The position numbers and the translations under genes were made by a program. Source: an uncultured Pelagibacteraceae bacterium (GTDB lineage: Bacteria; Pseudomonadota; Alphaproteobacteria; Pelagibacterales; Pelagibacteraceae). Taken from it: DNA of 64,000 nucleotides. The notes beneath the pieces are model-generated. The model ran no database searches and was not told the origin of the DNA. It saw only the letters and a list, made by a program, of their open reading frames with translations. Every line of letters begins with the position of its first letter. Position 1 is the stretch's first letter. The stretch is from NCBI GenBank assembly GCA_902536925.1, contig CACAZL010000001.1, forward strand, positions 85,845 through 149,844. The letters run 5' to 3'. Shown here piece after piece: positions 46,639 to 56,526 of the stretch.

Positions 46639-47387
46639 TTAAGTCAAAAATTTTTAAAGATCAAAAATCCATTTCACATTATTTTTTTGATAGATTAGGT
46701 GGTACCTCAAAAGGAATCTACAAAAGTTTAAATTGTGGAAAAGGTTCAAAAGATAAAATTGCTAATATAAGTAAAAATTTAAAAATAGTTTCAAAAAAAA
46801 TAGGCTGCTCAAGAGAAAATCTAGTTTCTCTTAATCAAATTCACAGTAACAAAGTTTATAAAATAAGTGGTATTCCAAAAAAAAGATTGACTGGTGATGC
46901 GATGATTACAAATAAGCGAAATATTGCAATTAGTATACTAACTGCAGATTGTGCACCAATTCTAATTATAGAAAAAAAGCAAAAATTTGTTGGTGCAATA
47001 CATGCTGGGTGGAAAGGTGCTTTTAAGGGAATAGTAAAAAAAACAATTCAACTTTTAAAAAAGAATGGATGCTCAGAGAAAGATATGATTGCTTGCATTG
47101 GGCCATGTATAAAAAAAAATAGCTATGAAGTAAAAAATGATTTTTTTAAATTGTTTAAGAAAAAAAACAAAAAAAATATGAATTTCTTCATATTTAAAAA
47201 GAAAAAAATTTATTTTGATTTAAGTGAATATATAAAATCTCAATTTTATGAAAATGGAGTAAAAAAAATAGATATAATAAGAAAAGATACCTACGCTTTA
47301 GAAAATAACTTTTTTAGTTCTAGGAGATCAAAAAAAAATAAGCATAACGATTATGGTAGAAATATTTCTGCAATTATGATTAAATAG
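46635..47387 (+). CDS. pgeF: Laccase-domain protein PgeF/YfiH
   Basis: PgeF (formerly called polyphenol oxidase) is a peptidoglycan editing enzyme in E. coli that hydrolyses wrong L-serine-containing UDP-MurNAc. The 250-residue product has the Cys/His site spread over NQIHSNKVY, TADCAPILI and GAIHAGWKGAFKGIV, and the late RKDTYALENNFFS. The start is GTG at 46635, overlapping the midA stop (GTGA). It is in the same strand unit as lgt and midA. Homologs have other reported activities in some hosts, so the exact substrate is not certain. Confidence 0.88.
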   Translation: MIKSKIFKDQKSISHYFFDRLGGTSKGIYKSLNCGKGSKDKIANISKNLKIVSKKIGCSRENLVSLNQIHSNKVYKISGIPKKRLTGDAMITNKRNIAISILTADCAPILIIEKKQKFVGAIHAGWKGAFKGIVKKTIQLLKKNGCSEKDMIACIGPCIKKNSYEVKNDFFKLFKKKNKKNMNFFIFKKKKIYFDLSEYIKSQFYENGVKKIDIIRKDTYALENNFFSSRRSKKNKHNDYGRNISAIMIK

Positions 47388-47397
47388 GATATCTCGG

Positions 47398-48330
47398 ATG
47401 AAAATTCTCACAGGAAACAGTAATAAACATCTTAGTCAAAAAATATCTAAATTTTTAAAAAATAGACTAGTGAATTCAAACATAAAAAAATTTGCAGACG
47501 GAGAAATCTACATAGAAATTAATGAAAATATTAGAGGCAATAGTATTTTTTTAATTCAATCCGTTTCATCTCCTGCAAATGACAATTTAATGGAATTACT
47601 ACTATCGATTGATGCTTTAAAAAGATCATCAGCCAAAAACATAACTGCTGTGATCCCATATTTTGGATATGCAAGACAAGATAGAAAGGTGGTTCCTAGA
47701 ACATCTATATCTGCAAAACTTGTATCTAACCTTATTGCAAAAGCAGGAGCAGATAGAGTCGTTACAGTTGATTTACACTCTGGACAAATTCAAGGGTTTT
47801 TTGATATTCCAGTAGATAACTTATTTGCAACTCCAATATTTGCTAGACATATAAAAAAGAAATTAAAAAAAAATAATATAATCTGTGTTGCTCCGGATGT
47901 AGGTGGTACCGCAAGAGCAAGAGCTTTGGGGAAATTATTAAATGTAGATTTAGCGATAGTAGATAAAAGAAGACCTGCTCCTGGAAAGTCAGAAGTAATG
48001 AATGTAATTGGAAATGTTAAAAATAAAACTTGTATATTAGTTGATGATATAATCGACTCTGGTGGAACAATTGTAAATGCAGCTTCTGAACTAAAAAAAA
48101 GAGGAGCTAAAGATGTTCACGTGTATGTAACACATGGCGTATTAAGTGGTAATGCTGTTGAAAAAATTAAGAAATCTTCGATAAAAAATTTAGTTGTAAC
48201 TGATACAATAGATAATTCTATGAAAGTTAAAAAAACTAAGAATATTGAGGTATTAACAATCTCTAATTTGGTTGGAGAAGCTATTAAAAGAATATCAAAT
48301 TCTACCTCAGTATCAGATCTATTTAAATAA
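47398..48330 (+). CDS. prs: Ribose-phosphate pyrophosphokinase
   Basis: Prs makes PRPP from ribose 5-phosphate and ATP for nucleotide, histidine and NAD synthesis. The 310-residue protein starts with MKILTGNSNKHLSQKI. It has KFADGEIYIEI, the ATP flexible loop YFGYARQDRKVVPRTSISAK, the metal-binding VDLHSGQIQGFFDIPVDNL, and the PRPP loop VDDIIDSGGTI. All motifs are intact and the length is normal. It lies in the typical alphaproteobacterial order prs-rplY-pth-ychF, 45 bases before rplY. Confidence 0.96.
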   Translation: MKILTGNSNKHLSQKISKFLKNRLVNSNIKKFADGEIYIEINENIRGNSIFLIQSVSSPANDNLMELLLSIDALKRSSAKNITAVIPYFGYARQDRKVVPRTSISAKLVSNLIAKAGADRVVTVDLHSGQIQGFFDIPVDNLFATPIFARHIKKKLKKNNIICVAPDVGGTARARALGKLLNVDLAIVDKRRPAPGKSEVMNVIGNVKNKTCILVDDIIDSGGTIVNAASELKKRGAKDVHVYVTHGVLSGNAVEKIKKSSIKNLVVTDTIDNSMKVKKTKNIEVLTISNLVGEAIKRISNSTSVSDLFK

Positions 48331-48375
48331 TTTACTTGTAAAATTTAGATTCATAAGTTAAAAACCCGTCACTTT

Positions 48376-49092
48376 ATGAGTTTATTAGCAGCCACAATAA
48401 GACAAACAAAAACTAAGGGTCAAATTAAATCTCTTAGAAGTAAAGGTATGGTTCCAGGAATAATTTATGGAGGAGAGGATCCAAATCAAAAAATCTCTGT
48501 CTCTGTTAAAGAAGTAAAAAATTTATTAAATAAAGAAAATATTTTATCAAATATTATTTCAATTAATATTGATGGGAAAGAACAAAAAGTTTTACCAAGA
48601 GTTATTGATTTTGATACAGTTACAGATGAGCCTATACATTTAGATTTTTTAAGAATTGTTAAAGGTGCAAAAGTAATTTTAGAAATTCCAGTTAAGTTTA
48701 TAAACCATGAATTATCACCAGGATTAAAAAGAGGTGGAGTTTTGAATATAGTAAGACGAAAAGTTGAATTAAGATGTCCTACAGAAAATATACCGACAGA
48801 ATTAGTTGTGGATTTAAATAACTTAGATATTGGAGCAAGTATTAAAATATCTTTCATAAATTTACCTGAAAATGTAACACCTACAATTCAAGGAAGAGAC
48901 TTTGTAATCGCAACCGTCGCAGCACCAACGGTTGTTAAAGAGCCTGAAAAACCTGCAGAAGCTGAGGGAGAAGGTGGAGAAGCTACGGAGGCAGCTGCAG
49001 ATGGAGAGGCTAAACCTGAAGAAGGTGCAGAAAAAGCTGCAGATGGTGATAAAGGAAAAGAAGAAGGAAAAGCTCCAGCAGAGAAAAAATAA
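48376..49092 (+). CDS. rplY: 50S ribosomal protein bL25 (CTC form)
   Basis: bL25 binds 5S rRNA in the large subunit. The 238-residue product is the long CTC form. The N-terminal L25 domain has LRSKGMVPGIIYGGEDP and ends near LDFLRIVKGAK, followed by the beta domain with VPVKF-like IPVKFINHELSPGLKRGG. A C-terminal tail from about residue 195 is rich in glutamate, alanine, glycine and lysine and is much more GC-rich than the surrounding DNA. This low-complexity tail varies widely between species. The antisense open frames in this stretch are not genes. Confidence 0.93.
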   Translation: MSLLAATIRQTKTKGQIKSLRSKGMVPGIIYGGEDPNQKISVSVKEVKNLLNKENILSNIISINIDGKEQKVLPRVIDFDTVTDEPIHLDFLRIVKGAKVILEIPVKFINHELSPGLKRGGVLNIVRRKVELRCPTENIPTELVVDLNNLDIGASIKISFINLPENVTPTIQGRDFVIATVAAPTVVKEPEKPAEAEGEGGEATEAAADGEAKPEEGAEKAADGDKGKEEGKAPAEKK

Positions 49093-49120
49093 TAATCTGT
49101 GAAAATAATTATAAAATAAA

Positions 49121-49681
49121 ATGTTGTTACTCGTAGGTTTGGGCAATCCAACCCCAAACAGTCATAATAATAGACATAATATAGGTTTTAAAGTTGTAGA
49201 TGCAATAAATCAAAAATTTAGTCTTTCAAAGCAAAAGCCAAAATTTAAGGGTTTGCTTACAACAGGTAATATTGGTGAAAAGAAAATTTATGCTATCAAA
49301 CCTCTGACTTTCATGAACAACTCTGGAATATGTATCAGAGAATTGCTTGAATATTTCAAAATAGATGCAGAAGATGTCATTGTTTTTCATGATGATCTAG
49401 ATGTAGAGTTTGGAAAAATAAAGGCAAAATTCGGTGGATCAAGTGCAGGTCACAATGGAGTTGCTTCAATAGATAAATTTATTGGAAAAGACTATTCAAG
49501 AGTGAGGATTGGGATTGGAAAGCCAGAGAATAAAATGTCTGTATCAGACTTTGTTTTAAATGATTTTTCAGACGATGAACAAGAACACTTAGAAAAAATT
49601 ACTCACAATATAATAGACTCTATTGCTATTTTGATAGATAAAAAATTAGATTTATTCTCAAGTAAAGTTAACAATAATTAA
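49121..49681 (+). CDS. pth: Peptidyl-tRNA hydrolase
   Basis: Pth recycles tRNA by cleaving stalled peptidyl-tRNA. The 186-residue product has VGLGNPTPNSHNNRHNIGFK with the catalytic histidine in RHNIGF, then KPLTFMNNSG, VFHDDLDVEFGKIK with the catalytic aspartate, and GSSAGHNGVASI. Length and order are normal for bacterial Pth. It lies 28 bases after rplY and immediately before ychF, whose ATG starts directly after its stop. Confidence 0.95.
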   Translation: MLLLVGLGNPTPNSHNNRHNIGFKVVDAINQKFSLSKQKPKFKGLLTTGNIGEKKIYAIKPLTFMNNSGICIRELLEYFKIDAEDVIVFHDDLDVEFGKIKAKFGGSSAGHNGVASIDKFIGKDYSRVRIGIGKPENKMSVSDFVLNDFSDDEQEHLEKITHNIIDSIAILIDKKLDLFSSKVNNN

Positions 49682-50755
49682 ATGGGTTTTAAGTGTGGTA
49701 TAGTTGGTTTACCAAATGTTGGTAAATCTACTTTATTTAATGCACTTACAAATTCAAGTAAAGCTCAAGCAGCAAATTTTCCTTTCTGTACGATAGATCC
49801 AAATATAGGTGTAGTTCCTGTACCAGATTATAGGTTAGATGAATTGGTTAAAATTTCAAATTCAAAAAAAAAAATAAATACCACAATATCTTTTGTTGAT
49901 ATAGCAGGATTAGTCGAAGGAGCCTCTAAAGGTGAAGGATTAGGTAACAAATTCTTATCCCACATAAGAGAAGTGGATGCTGTTATTCATTTAATTAGGT
50001 GTTTTGATTCTGATAATATTCAGAATGTAAATCCAACAGTTGATCCCATCAGAGATTTAGAAATAATTGAAACAGAAATGTCTTTAGCTGATTTGGAATC
50101 TATCCAAAAAAGACTTGATAGGAAAAATAAAAAAAATAATGACGAAAATCAAAACCAAATTCTAGAAAGAGCTCAGAATTTAATTAATAATAACGATGAT
50201 ATAAATAAATTATACGAAGAATTTGATAAAAAAGATGTTAAATTATCAGGATTATTGTCAACAAAACCTAAATTGTATGTTTGTAATGTTGACGAAAATA
50301 GCATTGATAAAGGCAATGATTATACAAAAAGTTTTATTGAAAAATATGGTTCTAAAAACACTCTAACTATTTCAGCTGAAATAGAAAATCAATTAAATGA
50401 ACTAGAAAATGAAGAAAGAAAAAACTATATGAAAATGATCAATGTAGATGATACTGGATTAAATTTATTAATCAAAAAAGGATATGACCTTTTATCTTTA
50501 GAGACGTTTTTCACTTCAGGAGTTGAGGAGACAAGGGCTTGGACAATTAACAAAAATTGCATGGCGCCTCAAGCAGCAGGTATAATTCATACAGATTTTG
50601 AAAAAGGTTTTATAAGAGCAGAAACTGTGTCTTATCAAGATTTCGTTGGTAGTGGTGGTTGGTTTAAATCAAGAGAAAACGGCAAAATGAGATTAGAAGG
50701 CAAAGATTATATCGTTAAAGATGGGGATGTTCTAAACTTTAGATTCAACACGTGA
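49682..50755 (+). CDS. ychF: Redox-regulated ATPase YchF
   Basis: YchF (Obg family, OLA1 in eukaryotes) is an ATP-preferring P-loop ATPase that associates with ribosomes. The 357-residue product has GIVGLPNVGKSTLFNALT, the G3 region DIAGLVEGASKGEGLGNKFL, and a non-canonical G4 of the NxxE type in VCNVDE, which explains the preference for ATP over GTP. A C-terminal TGS domain includes FFTSGVEETRAWT and GFIRAETVSYQDF. Length is normal. Its 3' end overlaps the convergent petC gene by 24 bases. Confidence 0.95.
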   Translation: MGFKCGIVGLPNVGKSTLFNALTNSSKAQAANFPFCTIDPNIGVVPVPDYRLDELVKISNSKKKINTTISFVDIAGLVEGASKGEGLGNKFLSHIREVDAVIHLIRCFDSDNIQNVNPTVDPIRDLEIIETEMSLADLESIQKRLDRKNKKNNDENQNQILERAQNLINNNDDINKLYEEFDKKDVKLSGLLSTKPKLYVCNVDENSIDKGNDYTKSFIEKYGSKNTLTISAEIENQLNELENEERKNYMKMINVDDTGLNLLIKKGYDLLSLETFFTSGVEETRAWTINKNCMAPQAAGIIHTDFEKGFIRAETVSYQDFVGSGGWFKSRENGKMRLEGKDYIVKDGDVLNFRFNT

Positions 50756-51514
50756 CCATATTTTCTTCATAGTAAAGTAAACCAATACAGTCAATATTAT
50801 CAAATAAGCTATAACTCTAAATCCTGTTTTATGTCTTTGCTCTAAATGTGGTTCCGCTGACCACATCAGAAAATTTGTAACATCTTTAGACATTTGCTCA
50901 GCTGTTGCTTTTGTTCCATCTGAATACTCAATTAAATCATCAGATAAAGGAGCTGGCATTTTAATTTTATTACCATACATATACTTATTGTAATAAACAC
51001 CATCATCAAGTTCTACACCCTCTGGTGGTTCAGAATATCCTAATAACAAGGAATAAATATAATCTGCTCCGCCTTTTCTTGCCTTAACTAGAACAGACAT
51101 ATCTGGTGGATAAGCACCACCATTAGCAGCTTTAGCTTCTTGCTCATTAGCATATGGCATCACGAATTTATCAGATAATTTGGCTGGTCTTACAAACATT
51201 TCTCCAGTGCTGTCAGGACCATCTGTTACCTCAAAACTTGCAGCTATTGCTTTGGCCTCTGCTTCAGAAAATTCTGGTCCACCCTTTTCTGCCAAATTTC
51301 TATAGGTTAAATATTTCATAGAATGGCAAGAAGCACATACTTCTGTATATACTTGATAACCCCTTTGAAGTGATGCTCTATCAAATTTTCCAAAGAGACC
51401 TTTGAAAGTCCATTTAGTCTCTAAAAAAGGAGGTGATTTTTCAGCGGAGTTAGATGAATTTAGTACTATAACTGAGAATATTAATACAAAAAAAATATTT
51501 TTTAACTTACTCAC
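50732..51514 (-). CDS. petC: Cytochrome c1 of the bc1 complex
   Basis: Cytochrome c1 carries electrons from the Rieske protein to cytochrome c in the bc1 complex. The 260-residue product has an N-terminal signal peptide (ending near SNSAEKS), the heme motif C-x2-CH in [11 protein letters not shown], the axial methionine region [14 protein letters not shown] and the later NKIKMPAPL, and one C-terminal membrane anchor ([20 protein letters not shown]). All fits the family. It is the last gene of petABC, overlapping petB by four bases. Confidence 0.94.
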   Translation of the reverse strand: MSKLKNIFFVLIFSVIVLNSSNSAEKSPPFLETKWTFKGLFGKFDRASLQRGYQVYTEVCASCHSMKYLTYRNLAEKGGPEFSEAEAKAIAASFEVTDGPDSTGEMFVRPAKLSDKFVMPYANEQEAKAANGGAYPPDMSVLVKARKGGADYIYSLLLGYSEPPEGVELDDGVYYNKYMYGNKIKMPAPLSDDLIEYSDGTKATAEQMSKDVTNFLMWSAEPHLEQRHKTGFRVIAYLIILTVLVYFTMKKIWSRVESKV

Positions 51515-52782
51515 TTTATTGTTTTTTCAATTTTTTCATCACTCCTTGCTGCAGCTAAATTTGGCGAGCCTCCTAAAACTGGCTCTGTAATACTCAAAGG
51601 CAGCGGGGTAGTTTTTTCTTTCCATCCTAAAACTGGAAGAATAATTAAAAAATGCGCAAAGTAATACGCTGTAGCAACTCTTGCTATTAACAAGTACAAT
51701 CCTTCAGCTGGCATCGCTCCCACATATCCAAGAATTAAAACATCAGCTACCAAGATCCAGTAGAACTGTCTAAATAACGGTCTGAAAACCGCTGATCTAA
51801 CTTTTGACGTATCCAACCATGGTAAAGCAGCTAAAATTAAAATAGCTGATAACATTGCAACAACACCCATAAGTTTATCAGGAACAGATCTTAAGATCGC
51901 ATAGAAAGGTAATAAGTACCACTCAGGAACTATATGAGCGGGAGTAACAAGTGGATCCGCCTCGATATAATTATCAGCATGTCCTAAAATATTTGGCTGA
52001 TAAAATACAAACAACGCAAAAACAATACAAAACATTAATAACGCAAAAGCATCTTTAATTACGATGTATGGATGAAAAGGAACTGTATCTTTAGAAGGTT
52101 TTTTAATATCAATACCAACTGGATTGTTATTTCCAGGAACATGTAATGCCCATATGTGAAGTACTACAAGCCCTAGTATTAAAAACGGTATCAAGTAATG
52201 CAGAGTAAAAAATCTTGTTAAAGTTGGATTGTCAACTGAGTAACCACCCCATAACCAAGTTGTTATACTCTCTCCCACAAGTGGTATTGCACTAAATAAA
52301 TTTGTTATTACTGTTGCTCCCCAAAAACTCATTTGTCCCCAAGGAAGAACATATCCCATAAAAGCAGCTGCCATCATTAGCAGATAAATTATAATTCCAA
52401 GTATCCAAATTATTTCTCTAGGAGATTTATATGATCCGTAAAATAAAGATCTAAAAATATGAATATAAACTGCGAGGAAAAACATAGAAGCACCATTTGC
52501 GTGAACATATCTTAACAACCATCCATAATTCACATCTCTCATTATATGTTCGACACTGCTGAATGCCATATCTGCATGAGCAATGTAGTGCATAGCCAAA
52601 ACTAATCCTGTAACTATTTGGGTAATTAAGCAAAAAGTTAATATCCCACCAAAAGTCCACCAGTAATTTAAATTTTTTGGTGTAGGGTAATCTGTTAAGT
52701 GATTTGCCAATGTAAGCAAAGGCAATCTATCATTAAACCATTTACCAAACTTTGAACTAGGTGTGTATTCGTGATCACTCAT
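51511..52782 (-). CDS. petB: Cytochrome b of the bc1 complex
   Basis: Cytochrome b holds the two b-type hemes and the quinone sites Qo and Qi. The 423-residue membrane protein has heme histidine helices around [16 protein letters not shown] with VYIHIFR, and a later pair HYLIPF and [13 protein letters not shown]. It also has [12 protein letters not shown] and the Qo-site PEWY in [15 protein letters not shown]. Length is normal for the alphaproteobacterial form with a full C-terminal part. petA is two bases upstream, and petC overlaps by four. Identification is firm. Confidence 0.96.
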   Translation of the reverse strand: MSDHEYTPSSKFGKWFNDRLPLLTLANHLTDYPTPKNLNYWWTFGGILTFCLITQIVTGLVLAMHYIAHADMAFSSVEHIMRDVNYGWLLRYVHANGASMFFLAVYIHIFRSLFYGSYKSPREIIWILGIIIYLLMMAAAFMGYVLPWGQMSFWGATVITNLFSAIPLVGESITTWLWGGYSVDNPTLTRFFTLHYLIPFLILGLVVLHIWALHVPGNNNPVGIDIKKPSKDTVPFHPYIVIKDAFALLMFCIVFALFVFYQPNILGHADNYIEADPLVTPAHIVPEWYLLPFYAILRSVPDKLMGVVAMLSAILILAALPWLDTSKVRSAVFRPLFRQFYWILVADVLILGYVGAMPAEGLYLLIARVATAYYFAHFLIILPVLGWKEKTTPLPLSITEPVLGGSPNLAAARSDEKIEKTIK

Positions 52783-52784
52783 AT

Positions 52785-53306
52785 TTATCCAATCTTAATC
52801 GTGTTAGTATTTACAAATTCGTATTTAGGTATTTCCATATTAGTTGGAGCTGGTCCTTTTCTAATTCTACCAGATGTATCATAATGAGAACCATGGCAAG
52901 GACAAAACCAACCATCATAATCACCTTTATCTGTTAATGGAACACATCCTAGATGAGTACAAATCCCAAGCATCACTAACCATTCAGGATTCTTTGCTCT
53001 ATCTTCATCTTTTTCAGGATGCTTAAGATCATTGATGTCAACTGCTCTCGCTTTTTTAATTTCATCATCCGTTCTTCTCTTTATAAAAACAGGTTTACCT
53101 CTCCAAAGAACCGTTAAAGATTGTCCGGGTTGCATTGAACTTACATCTACTTCTGTGCTTGCTAATGCTTTTACAGAGGCATCTGGGTTCATTTGATCGA
53201 CTAATGGCCAAACAGCAGCACCTACTCCAACTGCACCTGCTGCGGCAGTAGCAGTAAACAAGAAATCTCTTCTGTTGGTCTTTTTTTCGTCTTTTTGATC
53301 TGACAT
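52785..53306 (-). CDS. petA: Rieske iron-sulfur subunit of the bc1 complex
   Basis: The Rieske protein passes one electron from quinol to cytochrome c1. The 173-residue product has a Tat-type signal anchor ([18 protein letters not shown]) used for export of the folded iron-sulfur protein. The cluster-binding motifs are CTHLGC and CPCHGSHYD, with both cysteine-histidine pairs present. It is the first gene of petABC. A 60-base gap separates it from the divergent trmL, with AT-rich sequence that must hold the promoters of both. Confidence 0.96.
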   Translation of the reverse strand: MSDQKDEKKTNRRDFLFTATAAAGAVGVGAAVWPLVDQMNPDASVKALASTEVDVSSMQPGQSLTVLWRGKPVFIKRRTDDEIKKARAVDINDLKHPEKDEDRAKNPEWLVMLGICTHLGCVPLTDKGDYDGWFCPCHGSHYDTSGRIRKGPAPTNMEIPKYEFVNTNTIKIG

Positions 53307-53366
53307 CTTTAATATTTTATAACTTTGGTAATATATGATTTCATATAATAAAAAAGAGATATTTCT

Positions 53367-53843
53367 ATGGTAACAATGACACAGAAACCTTTAAAACACG
53401 GTCTAAAAGTAGCTCTATATCAGCCGGATATTCCTCAAAATACAGCTTCAATTATTCGAACTTGTTCTTGCCTAGGGGCTAGTTTAGAAATCATTGAACC
53501 TTGTGGGTTTTTATTTAGCGATAAAAGGTTCAAGAGAGTTGTTATGGATTATTTAGATTACAGTGAAATTAAATTTTACAAGAGCCCTAAAGAATTCTTT
53601 GATGAAAATAGTAAAAATAGAGTGGTTTTAATGACGACAAAAGCTAGCAAAGTTTATACAAAGTTTAAATTTAAGCGTAATGATATATTGCTCTTTGGCA
53701 GAGAAAGTGCTGGTGTTCCAGAAGATGTACATTCTAAGGTTAATGAAAGAATTAAGATACCAATGATAAAAAATAAAAGATCATTAAACATTTCAATATC
53801 AGTGGCCATAGGAGCTTCAGAATTTATAAGACAGTTAAGTTAA
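53367..53843 (+). CDS. trmL: tRNA (cytidine/uridine-2'-O-)-methyltransferase TrmL
   Basis: TrmL (SPOUT family) 2'-O-methylates the wobble base of tRNA-Leu. The 158-residue product has the knot motifs: [43 protein letters not shown] and [18 protein letters not shown]. The ATG at 53367 is used; another at 53376 would drop three residues. A TATAAT at 53344-53349, 17 bases before the start, is a possible -10. It is divergent from petA, and hemF follows directly. This gene order, trmL-hemF next to petABC, is common in alphaproteobacteria. Confidence 0.92.
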   Translation: MVTMTQKPLKHGLKVALYQPDIPQNTASIIRTCSCLGASLEIIEPCGFLFSDKRFKRVVMDYLDYSEIKFYKSPKEFFDENSKNRVVLMTTKASKVYTKFKFKRNDILLFGRESAGVPEDVHSKVNERIKIPMIKNKRSLNISISVAIGASEFIRQLS

Positions 53844-54668
53844 ATGGATCAATACATAAAAAAAAAATTAGCAAAAAATTGGTTTAAAACTTTACAAGAA
53901 GTACTTTGTAGAGAAATAGAGGAAAAAGAGGGCAATAGAACCAAATTTAAAATTACAAATTGGAATAGAAGTAAAAATAATGATGAAGGTGGCGGACAAT
54001 ACAGAATTTTAGAAAATGGTAAAATTTTTGATAAAGTAGGAGTAAATTTTTCAGAAGTTTATGGAAAATTTTCAAAAGAATTTAAAAATAAAGTTCCAGG
54101 AACTAAAATAAGCTCTAAATTTTGGGCATCTGGAATATCTGTTGTTATGCACATGAAAAATCCTAATGTGCCGGCAATGCATTTTAACACGAGGTATATA
54201 GTTACTTCATTTGGTTGGTTTGGAGGTGGAATGGACGTTACACCATGTATGAAAGATAAGAAATTAGAAAATTGGTTTCATTCAGAACTAAAAAAATCAT
54301 GTAATAAACATAACAAAAATTATTACAAAAAATATAAAAAGTGGTGTGATGAATATTTTTATTTGCCACATAGGAAAGAGCCAAGAGGTATTGGCGGGAT
54401 TTTTTTTGATTATAAAAAAAATAATTGGGAAAAAGATTTTTCTTTTGTTCGAGAAGTGGGAATAAGTTTTAAAAATATTTCTAATGAAATAATTGAGAAA
54501 AAAAATAAATTAAAATGGACAATTAAAGATAAAGAAATCCAATACAAAAAAAGAGGTAGATATGTTGAATTTAATTTATTACATGATAGGGGGACAAAAT
54601 TTGGTTTACAAACTGGTGGAAATGTTGAAGCTATACTTATGTCATTACCACCAACAGCTAAATGGTAA
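53844..54668 (+). CDS. hemF: Oxygen-dependent coproporphyrinogen III oxidase
   Basis: HemF oxidatively decarboxylates coproporphyrinogen III to protoporphyrinogen IX in heme synthesis, needing O2. The 274-residue protein has GGGQYRILENGKIFDKVGVN, KFWASGISVVMHMKNPN, FNTRYIVT, WFGGGMDVTPC, EPRGIGGIFFDY and EFNLLHDRGTKFGLQTGG. Every segment matches the family. It begins directly after the trmL stop. Being the aerobic enzyme, it fits a life in oxic surface seawater. Co-location with the cytochrome bc1 genes also fits heme supply. Confidence 0.95.
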   Translation: MDQYIKKKLAKNWFKTLQEVLCREIEEKEGNRTKFKITNWNRSKNNDEGGGQYRILENGKIFDKVGVNFSEVYGKFSKEFKNKVPGTKISSKFWASGISVVMHMKNPNVPAMHFNTRYIVTSFGWFGGGMDVTPCMKDKKLENWFHSELKKSCNKHNKNYYKKYKKWCDEYFYLPHRKEPRGIGGIFFDYKKNNWEKDFSFVREVGISFKNISNEIIEKKNKLKWTIKDKEIQYKKRGRYVEFNLLHDRGTKFGLQTGGNVEAILMSLPPTAKW

Positions 54669-54671
54669 ATT

Positions 54672-55148
54672 ATGGATAAAGAACCAATTACTACTGAAGG
54701 ATTAGAAAAATTAAAAAGTGAATTAATTTTTTTAAAAGAAAAAAAGAGACCCGAAATTGTTGCAGCCATTGCTGAAGCAAGATCACATGGAGATTTAAAA
54801 GAAAATGCTGAATATCATGCTGCAAAAGAACAGCAATCTCATAACGAGGGAAGAATTCAAGAAGTTGAGGATTTAATTGCAAGAGCAAATGTAATTGATA
54901 TCACCAAGATTAGTAATGATGGGAAGGTGATATTTGGATCTACAGTCTACCTTCAAAATTTAGATACAAATGAAAAAATAAATTACAAAATTGTTGGCAA
55001 AGATGAGGCAGATCTAAAACAAAAGCTTCTTTATTTTCAATCACCAATAGGAAAAGGTCTTATAGGTAAAAATAAAGGAGATCTTGTAGAGATAAATACA
55101 CCGGCAGGGACAAAAAATTTTGAAATTGTAGACGTAAAATACGTTTAA
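54672..55148 (+). CDS. greA: Transcription elongation factor GreA
   Basis: GreA rescues backtracked RNA polymerase by stimulating transcript cleavage. The 158-residue protein has the N-terminal coiled coil ([20 protein letters not shown], then [18 protein letters not shown], with acidic tip residues D and E) and the C-terminal FKBP-like domain ending near [14 protein letters not shown]. Length is typical. It starts three bases after hemF and overlaps the convergent tRNA nucleotidyltransferase gene by four bases. Confidence 0.95.
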   Translation: MDKEPITTEGLEKLKSELIFLKEKKRPEIVAAIAEARSHGDLKENAEYHAAKEQQSHNEGRIQEVEDLIARANVIDITKISNDGKVIFGSTVYLQNLDTNEKINYKIVGKDEADLKQKLLYFQSPIGKGLIGKNKGDLVEINTPAGTKNFEIVDVKYV

Positions 55149-56416
55149 TTTGATAAAACTTTTTCCATATCTTTTTTTGATAAATTAAAATTATTTTCAA
55201 TCCATTTCATTTCTAAATTTTTTAATTTTTGACCCAATTCCCTTCCCTCCTTTAATCCATAATCATTTATTAATAACTGAGCTTTTATTGGAAATTCTGG
55301 TTTATCTAATTTTTCAAAGTAAGTTTTTAATTCTGAAAGTTTTTTACTTTGTTTAAAATATAACAAATTGAAATCAATTAAATCGATTGTGCTAGATTTA
55401 CCCTCATAATAAAATATTTTTTGTAAATCTTTCTTGTTAAAAATTTTAGTACTATCTTTACTTAGCGAATTATTTTTTAGAAAATTAATTTTATCTTTTA
55501 ACTCATTGGGTAAATTATATTTATACACAAAATAGTCAGAATTGTCGGTTTCATCGATTACAAGAAAAGCAATGACAAAATTCAAACTTTTAATTTTTAA
55601 TATCTTTTCTTGTGGTTTTGATAACTTGCTCAATTTTTTAAAATTTTTTAGTTGAGGGAAAATTAATGAAAATAATTCACAAGAGGTTTTATTTTTAAAT
55701 AACTTTAAAAAGTTATCCAATTTGAGAATTTTTTTTAATTCATTGAATTGTCTTTCTTTTGATATTTTTCCTAAACCCTCTATATTTTTTTTAATGATTT
55801 TTATTATATTAATTTCATGATCGATTTTGCTATATTCAGTATAAAATCTTAAATATCTAATAATTCTTAAATAATCTTCTTTTATTCTAATTTCTGGATC
55901 ACCTATAAATTTAATTATTCCAACATTTAAATCTTTATGACCAGAATTTGGATCATATAAATTCCCGTCTAAATCTGAATATATTGAATTTATTGAAAAA
56001 TCTCTCCTTAATGAATCTTCCTTCCAATTAGTTGTATATTCTACGACAGCATGCCTTCCATCTGTTTTTACATCTTTTCTTAATGTTGTAATTTCAAAAT
56101 TTTGATCATCAATCACTGCTGTGATTGTGCCATGTTCAATTCCCGTTTCAAAAAACTTTATTTGGTTTTTATCTAAACATTGCCTAACCTGATCAGGAGT
56201 TAAATTAGTTGCAAGGTCGATATCATCTGTTTTTTCATCATTTAAAATTTTTCTTACACAACCACCAACATATCTAATCTCGCTGGTTTCATTGTGGTTA
56301 TTTATTGCTCCAAATATTTTATTTACTCCATTATTATTTTTTAAATCTAGAAATTTGAGATCTTTATCGCTTGAAATTTTTTTGTTTTGAAAAATTTTTT
56401 TAATTAAAGCTTTCAT
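55145..56416 (-). CDS. tRNA nucleotidyltransferase / poly(A) polymerase family
   Basis: A class II nucleotidyltransferase that adds or repairs CCA on tRNA, or possibly adds poly(A). The 423-residue product has [20 protein letters not shown] with the metal-binding DxD, the arginine-rich [19 protein letters not shown], and the helix around [20 protein letters not shown]-adding and poly(A) enzymes are hard to separate by sequence; alphaproteobacteria commonly annotate this type as CCA-adding. Its ATG lies three bases after the CCA end of tRNA-Gln on the same strand. No alternative in-frame ATG comes before the catalytic domain. Confidence 0.88.
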   Translation of the reverse strand: MKALIKKIFQNKKISSDKDLKFLDLKNNNGVNKIFGAINNHNETSEIRYVGGCVRKILNDEKTDDIDLATNLTPDQVRQCLDKNQIKFFETGIEHGTITAVIDDQNFEITTLRKDVKTDGRHAVVEYTTNWKEDSLRRDFSINSIYSDLDGNLYDPNSGHKDLNVGIIKFIGDPEIRIKEDYLRIIRYLRFYTEYSKIDHEINIIKIIKKNIEGLGKISKERQFNELKKILKLDNFLKLFKNKTSCELFSLIFPQLKNFKKLSKLSKPQEKILKIKSLNFVIAFLVIDETDNSDYFVYKYNLPNELKDKINFLKNNSLSKDSTKIFNKKDLQKIFYYEGKSSTIDLIDFNLLYFKQSKKLSELKTYFEKLDKPEFPIKAQLLINDYGLKEGRELGQKLKNLEMKWIENNFNLSKKDMEKVLSN

Positions 56417-56419
56417 AAA

Positions 56420-56494
56420 TGGCTGGGGTGCTAGGATTCGAACCTAGGAATGGCGGTACCAAAAACCGCTGCCTTACCACTTGGCTACACCCCA
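56420..56494 (-). tRNA. tRNA-Gln (TTG)
   Basis: Cloverleaf on the minus strand with acceptor TGGGGTG/CACCCCA, D arm AGCC/GGCA region, anticodon stem GCGGT/ACCGC with loop TTTTGGT (anticodon TTG), T arm CCTAG/CTAGG with loop GTTCGAAT, discriminator G and encoded CCA. It lies 32 bases after ispE and three bases before the start codon of the tRNA nucleotidyltransferase gene, all on one strand, so it is likely embedded in that mRNA. Confidence 0.95.
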
Positions 56495-56526
56495 AGATGT
56501 TTTTCGTATAACACAAAAAAAAAGCT

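Noticed and set aside
48862-49157. Two long antisense frames opposite the end of rplY
   Set aside because: They arise from the repetitive acidic tail codons of bL25; no start site or protein motif supports them.
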